NCBI GenBank assembly: GCA_013407085.1
Contig: JACCGJ010010213.1
Coordinates: 1 to 64,000 of the forward strand
Direction: 5' to 3'
Source: Atriophallophorus winterbourni
Taxonomy: Eukaryota; Platyhelminthes; Trematoda; Plagiorchiida; Microphallidae
DNA: 64,000 bases
Shown: piece by piece, positions 12,101 to 21,100 of the stretch
How the letters are laid out: the number at the start of each line of letters is the position of its first letter
Position numbering within the stretch: the first letter of the stretch is position 1
Made by a program: the position numbers and the translations under genes
The notes under the pieces: model-generated
Database searches by the model: none
What the model was told of the DNA's origin: nothing
The model's input: only the letters and a program-made list of their open reading frames with translations

Positions 12101-15100
12101 CTGGTGTGATACTGAGTCCGAGCGTCACGATTGCCGATTTGGAGTATGCCGACGACATCGTAATCTTGGGGGATGATCCTGGAACGCTTCAGACGACCCT
12201 GGAACGCCTCAGCTCATTTGCTTCTATGCTGGGGCTACGAATCAACACGCGCAAAACTAAGTATTTTACCACCACCACTGGACCTCATCTGCCTCTCAAG
12301 ATTGGTGGCGAGAACTTGGAGATGGTGAACACTTTTCGTTACTTTGGTTCGTGCGTGCTACCGTCAGGCCGTGTACAAGCTGCGCGCACGGCGTTTTCGC
12401 GACTACGTTGGGTTCTATTTAGCCGTACAAAGCTGCGCGTTTACACAGCGGCGATTCGCCCAGTTCTCACTTATGGATGCGAGACGTAGCCTGTGCGGGT
12501 GGAGGATACTTTACTTTGTGCGACTATCTCTTTCTGGAGGATGAGTCGGCCTCAGTGAAGATTCTTGGGAATTTGGGTACAAAGCAGCGTCCCCAGCACC
12601 ACTCGGCGTTTGTTCGCGTCAGCTTCTCTAGCCTTTGCACAACCAAGTGCAACCTGCAAGGCAGCAGGGAGTTGCCAGAAAGAGCTGGTGTGCACCAACT
12701 AACCGTCCACCAAACTCTGTTCAAGATTTTTCCTCAGGGTTTTCTCCCGAAGCCGTTCCCGCGATCGGGTATCCCGCAAGGCAGCGGAGGTTTAAAATCA
12801 GGGTTTTCCTTCCCTTATATGAAATGCCCTCCCAGGCTAACGAGCTTCAGCTGCCCGAAGCAAACTGGTTTTCAGGCACCAGTCACTCGCCCTCGCCCCT
12901 TCTCCTGTTGGTAGAAGCAGTTCCGCCGGGCTCGGGGTGCCACTCGCGCAGGCCAGAAGCTGGACTTGGTTGTCAGAGGCTATTTGAGATGCATGCCATA
13001 TGGGAGCATTTTATAAACAGTGGGAGCTTATCCCCACTTCCACCCCCGGCTATGACAACCTTTGGAACCGGGTGGAGGATATGCGGAAACTAGAGGTTTT
13101 CGACCACTGGTGTCTCCGACGCATCCTCAATGTTCCATCGGATGAGCGAGTAACGAATAACGAGGTTCGCCACCGTTGTTTTGATATCCCTCGCCTGAGT
13201 TCGATATTGCGACAACACCGACAGAGATGGTTTGGCCACATCCTGAGACGCTCGGACGCTGACGAACCAGGAAGACACTATCCCACCGACCACTGCGCAG
13301 ATGGCGTTGTCGTACTGAGGACAAGTGAAGACTTGGCCGCGCCACCGTGAATCGACGTGGAGCTTGCTGGGTCTACGTCGGTTTACGGTGCGCACGTGGG
13401 ACCGGATTTGGTGTACAATAGCGCGGATTCTCGCTCTAACCGCCGAGCGTGGGTGGCTGCAATCCCGTGACGTCAATGAAGCCGACTCATCCTCCAGGAG
13501 GAGATAGTCGACAAAGTAAAAAAGTAAGTAGCGGCTGGCCCCGATGACACACCGCTGTTGGGTTCAAGAACGTGGCCAAGTCCTAATCAGCACATGAGGC
13601 GATTTCCCCGTGAAGTGTGGGTTTGCCAGAATCCTTCCCTCAGAGTTGGGGCGAATCGGTTATCATACCTATATTTAAAAAGGTGTGCGAAGCTCATGCT
13701 CTAATCTCCCATCATTACGAGATTAGTAGCGTCCATATGCCTCCGAAGATTAACATCGCATAGGGAATCACAGATCCGAGAGCAGCAAGCTGGCTTCCGG
13801 CCTGACAGAGGCTGTATCGACCACATTTTTACTCCTCGACGGATCTTAGAACTGCGGCCCACTTATCGGCAGCCGACAATAGCCATCTTTTTACACTTCA
13901 AAGGAGCATTTGATTCAGTAGATCGAAATGTCCTGTTTAACACCTTGCTGTGCAAAGGCGTTCCGCAAAAGTATGTCAACATACTACGTGCACTTTACGC
14001 TCATGCATCCGGATGCGTTAAGGCTTACAACGAACTCTCATACAAATTCCACACCACAAGTGGCGTCCGACAAGGATGTCCAATTTCTCCCTTTTTGTTC
14101 AATTTTGTAATTGATGCCATCATGGAATTATGCAACGAAGGAGCCCCAGTATTCGGAGTTCACATACTGCCAGGCGGCAAGCTTCTCGACTTGGACTATG
14201 CTGATGATGTAGTTCTGCTTTTCGACTCGTACACAGATGCATTGGCGATACTGAACAAGCTAGCTAGTATTGTGCCGGCATTTGGAATGCGTTTACACCC
14301 TCTAAGTGTAGTGTTCTGCTGCAGGATATCAACTTATCAAACAGCACTTTATTACTTGACAATCAGGCGCTTGAAATTGTAGACCGTTTTATGTATCTTG
14401 GTAGTTGTATCAATAATTCTGCATCGTTAGATGACGAGGTCTCGGCACGCATTTCTAAAGCGACCAAGGTCACTCGTGGCGTCAGAAAGGACTGTATGGG
14501 TGCGAAACCTGGACCTTACGTAAAGAACACATTCGGCGACTTCAAGCATTTGACAACCGATGTCTCCGCAACATTCTAGGAGTTAAATGTAACAATCGCA
14601 TACGCACCGATACTCTCCGAAATAAGTTGTTCGGTAGTAATGTTGATATAGAGAAACAAATCAACCTGCATAGGTTACGCTGGTTGGGTCACGTTTTACG
14701 GATGCCGGACCACCGACTTCCGAAACAGATTATTTTTGCGACACCACATCCAGATTGGCGTAAATCTCGGGGTGGCCAAACCGTCACATGGCATAAGCAG
14801 TTAAAAACCCTTACTAGTAACCTTTCCAAAGTCGGCGCAGCGCATCTTTCAGGCTGGTGTCCCCGCGATCAGATATCGCAATGGCTACTTACGCTTCAGA
14901 ATATATCCCGAAACCGTGTTCAATGGCGGTCTTGTACTAAGCATCTTCTTGGAGTGTTTGCATAACCTTGTATGTTGTTAAGCGGAGTGACGAGAAAAGC
15001 TTGTTATGATGCATGACAGTGAAAGCCGCAAGGAAGCTGCCATGCTGTCGCTCTACTCGTTCACGAAACTTGTTTGAATGTATGTTCCATTCGAGGTGTA

Positions 15101-18100
15101 GGCACCTCTTCCGGGTTTGTTTGTGCTTAATCATCTATAGAATCCGTAGCTATTTAAGTCTCGCCGTTCCCCATCTTTCACGATTTTACTTTTTCATGGT
15201 AGTGTGGCAGTTAAGCATTCGGTACGTGCTACCGGTGTAATGCATACCAAAACCCTCTGTCGTACAAAATGCAAAAACGATTGTTATAACCAGTTTCATC
15301 CCATGAAAGAGTTACTCGAAAGATAATAACGGTTGTGGCCGGAGATTCCAATGCACGCACTGATTTTAAAGATGCTGCAATAAAATTTCAGGCAGATTTG
15401 ACTTGGGGTAGCGCCGCGAGGACGGTAATTGGTTAGTTGAATTTGTGGCCTATAAACTCATACAGCGCTCCGGGAAAAACGTGGATACATGGGACTTGTG
15501 CACTGATGTGCAATCGTACAGTACATCTGTGCTATGTAACTAACACGGTGCTTTGTGTTCGGCATTTTTGCTATCGCAGAAAAATGGAGTCCGATTTGTG
15601 GTTAACCCCCAATCCTGATGCACTCTATAAGGATAGCAGACCTTGGTAATACGCGTGATTACGCGTTGCCAAGCTTGATGCAGGACAGTTGTCCGATGAA
15701 ATTTGACGATCTCTCTCATTGTTGAAAGCAGCGCCAAACACTGAGCTCTATGCCAATCGAACCATAGTTTGTTTAACCGGTATCTGTTTGCTTTCCGTGT
15801 CATTATCCAGAGAAGTGTAATCTAGTCCTCTCCATTGGTGAGCTGAGATGTAAGCCAATGAGTGCAATATGGGTAACTGTATGCTGCCCATGCAATAAGT
15901 GCTCACCCTCCACGGCACTATTGGACCAAAGGATACATTTGATACAGCTGGACAACGATACCGCAGCGGGAGTTCGCAGAAATATGTTGAGTACAACTTC
16001 TAACTCCCTAACGGGATTTAGGCTCCGGATTTTTCTTCGAGGTGGACACAAAAAGTCTTTTTATGATCGGATGTAGCCACAGGGCAGTGAAAGTTTGAAA
16101 CAAGCATTTTCCTTCTCCTATATGGACCGGCCTCGTGGACTTACGTCTAACTACTTGGAGTAAACTGGTAAACGAGTAAGAGAGTAGGACTTGTCTAATT
16201 ATTCCTATACTTTCATGGTGTTCATTTACATCAGATGAAAAATGATCACAAAAACTAACCTCGAATTTGTGGTTCGACAGCGTGAACAAGGCAGATTATA
16301 CTGGTAAGTTGTGTATTTGCGTTAAATTCAATAAACTTGTTAAACTACGCTATTATGACATCCAGTAACATTTATTTTACACAGTCTCAAGTTCACGAAA
16401 TTCGATCACCTTTCATGGAACTTGACACGAGAAACGCGTCTCGGTGAGGTTTCGGAAGTGTAGCAACGATTATACATCCACAGTTACAGGTCTGGTCTAA
16501 AAGCACAAGCTTGATCCAGGTAAAGTGCCGCATAATCAGAGACTGCACGTGGGCTAAGATACTGTCAGGTTGCCCAGTCCTCAACGGATGCCCAGGCCTC
16601 AACAGATACAGTTACAGAGGCTAAATAAGGGACGTGCGCCGTTCTAATTCCGCTGCTGATTCACATTGGATGAAAACATGCTGAAACCTAATTTCTCACC
16701 ACGCTCGTGTGTAAAATGGATTGCAACGATATTAGACAAAATAACCGCGATAGATCAGAAACCTCTAGGGTAGGTAACATCATTTCAAATGTACAGCTTC
16801 GTGCTAATGAAGTCAAAAATCAGCAATGGTCCTATGGCTCTAGGAGGCGTAGATGTAGCTTATATAACAGGGTAAAATTGCTTATTTCTGAAAAAGAGTG
16901 CGCAGAGCTTCCTGGCATATGAGCTGGAAATGATCGTATTAAATAAACATCTTTTGATATGAGATTTGCTTTCAAGGTGACTATTCACGACTAAAACATT
17001 GCAAAGCAATGGGGTAACCAGTTCGGGGCCATGCTAACCTATGTTTTCTCACGGGCCTCAGACGATGAATCACCTAAACAGCGTGTGAGGCAGCGTGCCC
17101 AAAGGTATGGAGTAAATTGAAAAGATTTACAATCGTGTTTTTGTCGTTATTCGTCACCCAAAATCTTTCGATTAACAATACAGTTTATCAAGGTCATTTT
17201 ATCGTGTATGTCAGGCTTCTATTAGCAAGAATAATTTAATTCTCACTTTTTATTCAAATGTATACGACACAGACCGTTAAAACATCAACTTCTGATCACT
17301 GCATTCAAGACTGGATTATCATTGCGCGATGAAATAAAGAAATATTTGAGCACGTAAAACAACTTTAGACAAATCCATCTCAAGCACCATTCTAGAGTGT
17401 AATCGTTGTGCTTGAATGGGACAATAAGTGGAGCTGAATAAAACCGAGAATGGATACGATTGGTCACAACTTTAAAATTTTACCGTAATTTTATAAGCAG
17501 CACATACAGTAGAAATTGAAAGAAATCTCACCCTGTGCAACCACATCACTCTGGACATCGCCGTCATAATTCTTGCAAGCCCAAACAAAACCACCGGAAG
17601 ATTTGAGTGCTTGTGCCACCATGTCATCGATCAGCCGATGTTCGTACCAAATGTTTGCTTTTTCAAACAAGGTCGCATATTCCCTGGGAAGAACGAAGTC
17701 AAAAATAAAAGTAGACTCTGGATTGGTAGCCTTGCTCACTTGCCTAGACGCGGTATTCTTATCGGTACGAAAACTCAGAGATTTCATTTGGTAGCGATAA
17801 TAAATATTACCATTTCAAAAATCCAAACAAAGTATGTCGCAGCTTGTAATTATTTTTCGAAATATATTTACGTTTAATTTTAGGCAATCCGAGAGAACAA
17901 ATGAAATCAACCAAAAATTCCAAGAAAGTGTTTGACGAAGTTATCAGTGTAAAAAACTCATTTCAATTATCAGACTCATTTGTCTATCAGAAACAGCTTT
18001 CATTTTGTCTATTAGCGACATCGCAACAGGTAGACCGTGGTGATGAGTGCAAAAGAAATTCTACCTTAGCCTCACGATGTTTTCGGATCACGCTGTTTCA

Positions 18101-21100
18101 GTATCTAACTTAAACTGCTCTGACTGGCAAAGTAAAACACTTCTACATTTTAAGTTTGAAAGTCGAAAACAGTACTAAAACTCGCACTTGCATTCATTTC
18201 CATCATACATTCCAAGAACGGTTTCGCGCAGTTTGCACTCATCAAGTAATACGGTATTAAAACTTTTAACCAATAAGGATATAACTTGTCAAGATCCTCG
18301 AAGGAGAGATGTTGGGCGTGTTCTGTCTTACACGGTTAAACGCTAGCCCACTGACAACTGACTCACTATTTTCGTTCAGCTATGAGTGTTTGTGTCCGCG
18401 TCGGTATCGATCGCAGTCCCTGTGTTCATTCTTAGTGGTTAATAGTTTTTTTTATTTTTTCAATAGTAACGTTGCTTATGATTGTAAGCTCGAGTTGTGA
18501 TAAGTACATTGTGCATAAATGCGACATCCATGTTCTTTTTACGAGCTGTCACAGTACTATTTGATGGCTATCGAGAAAACATATTGAAAGGTAGTCGGTT
18601 GAAAGCGGCCGAACACCAACGAACGTTGAGCTAAGCAATTTTATCGTATTTTTCAACAGCAAATCATAGAGCGAGCATAAAAATAACTGTTATAAAACTT
18701 GAGATGCGCAACGTCTGGTCCGAGTTTTCGTGATGGCATAGTGAACATCAAAGCTGGAAAGCCAGTTGTCATCAAAGAAGGATTGATGCGCCTAAACGTT
18801 GATGTAACTGCAAAACGTGTGTGAATTACTTAGAAAACCATGTACAGAGATAGAGAAGAGAACCTTGTTAAACAGTCAGCTGAAAATAACAAAGACAAAG
18901 AGCAAACAAATTTTATTTCTATTTCTTTTGTCATATCTGTCTAGGCCTGGGCAGCCTGACAGTATCTAAGCCCACGTGAAGTCTCTGACTGTGCGGCACT
19001 TTGCCTGGATCAGGCTTGTACTTTCACATCAACATCTCATCTGGATTTCGTGTGACCATCAAGACACGATAAAAATGGAGCATAGCGAAGATGACTATGT
19101 GAGGTTTGCAGATCATTGTTAAAATCAATCAGTGATCCTCCTGACCAAAAAGAGCACAATGTGATTCCTGATAGATAAAGCTAGATTTTTTTGTAGTTGA
19201 CGAATGAAATGTGCTATACATTGAGATGAATCGCGACGCGTGAGTTGAGCTGTCAAATGCCGAAGGAGTGAAGTAGCAAGCACGGAAAACAATTTAATTG
19301 CTATCAAGACCGCTTTGTTCAATGATAAAAAATGTTAACTATGCATGCTTAAAGTACCTTCTCTGTGTTCTTCTAGCCCAGTGCCGTTTTTCAAACCTCT
19401 TGACCGAAACCAGTGAAACGTTATCGGTATTATCCGGCATTTGTTCTCCTGCCTCTTTCAGAAGAATTATAAATGTAATATTCATTGTTTTAAGTCATCG
19501 TTTTCATGGCGGTACAGCAGTTTGTCGTAGGATTTTACGTTCATCGCCTAAAATATTTTCCATTGCTTTTGAATTAAATGGTTTATATCTGGTTGCGATC
19601 ATACTGACGATGGTCTGGCCTTCAGTCTATTCGATCAGAATCCGTGATAGATATACACACGAAAAGTCATCTGGTTATTTTCTTTGTGTGACAGTTGAAT
19701 AGAAATCGATCGATTAGATGAAACGAAGCTGAATGATAAAACGACTATTGGTCGAGAAATTTTGTTGAAATAAAAAAATCCATGATAGAGAATATACCGG
19801 AGCAATAAGATATGACTAACCTGTCGTATATTTCTTGAAAAATGTCCTTGAAACGGCCGTCATATCTTTTCAAAATTGTATTTTTGGTACTCATATAAAG
19901 AGGCCACTTCTTGTTCAATGCATATTCAAAACAACTATACGCGAATCCTCTTATGCTCTGAACGTTAAATGAAATAAAAATGCAATCAAATAATGCATAA
20001 CACTGACGTGAAACTTAAATAGAATAAGTGAATGCAAACTTCTTTAGAACAATTAAATACACTGTTTGGAATACTCGATAGAACGTGTTAATGAGAAATA
20101 AGCATTATTTTCATTATATTTATTTGATTATTTTAATCTTTACTAAAGAAACAGACAAGAGCAGAGTTCATTTCTCGAAGTAAACCACTAGAGCTGTTTT
20201 TTAAATGAGCAAGGCGCCTTCGCATTTTGTCATGCCCCGCACCTACAATGGCCCGTCAATGTATCAATAGTACAGATATATATGTAGCAGTCAGCTGGAA
20301 ATTTTATAGGTAAGTTTACTATAAAATAGGAGTTTTAAATAGGACAACAAATACACCCTGGCCATATCGTGATACATCTGGTCTATCGGTTGTATTCAAA
20401 ATTGTGTATAAAATGTGAGAAATCAAACGTCTACAGCAGGTGCAGTGTCACCCAGTAATAAACTGCACGTGGGCTGCGATCCAGTCAGGTAGAATCGGCC
20501 TTGACAGAGAAAGCATAAAATAATGAAAGTGAGACTCCAGATGTTTTCATACGAAAACCATGCTGGTGGGAAAGTGATTTAGGAGAGTATTACCTTACCT
20601 CACCTCCATTATTGCTTAAATCACGATCAAAACGCTCAAAGTGAACTCGATAGCGCGCTTTCTAAACGCTTTTGCTTCGATTTCAACGAAAAATAAGACG
20701 TTTCGATTGTTCTAACGATAATGTTCAAAGATTTCTTAGTTTGGCGCATGAGTCACGAATTTTCAATATTCATTGGAATTTGAGTGCGACCGGTTCATGT
20801 GGATGATAGCTAGGTTTAAGCGGCATAGCCTAATTTTCATACCTGTCTAAGCCTGGCCAACCTGACACTATCATAGCCTATGTGCAATCTTTGAATGTGC
20901 ATCACTTTTCTTGAATCTAGGCTTATGATTTTATACTAATTTTCATTCCCGAGCTTTTCATTTTGACATTAACCCGCCCGTATTCAGCAGAAATGTGTCC
21001 ATTTCAGTAGCTTAAAAGCCAAGAAGTCTATAGCTGCCGTTGCTAGCTTGAATTGCTGATTTACAAAATCAGATATAAAGCAAAAGGAAACTGACAATAA

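Noticed and set aside
12477..13093. Overlapping open frames of 145-152 codons
   Set aside because: They lie in the 560-bp non-autonomous insert and across its duplication; no conserved domain and no consistent frame.
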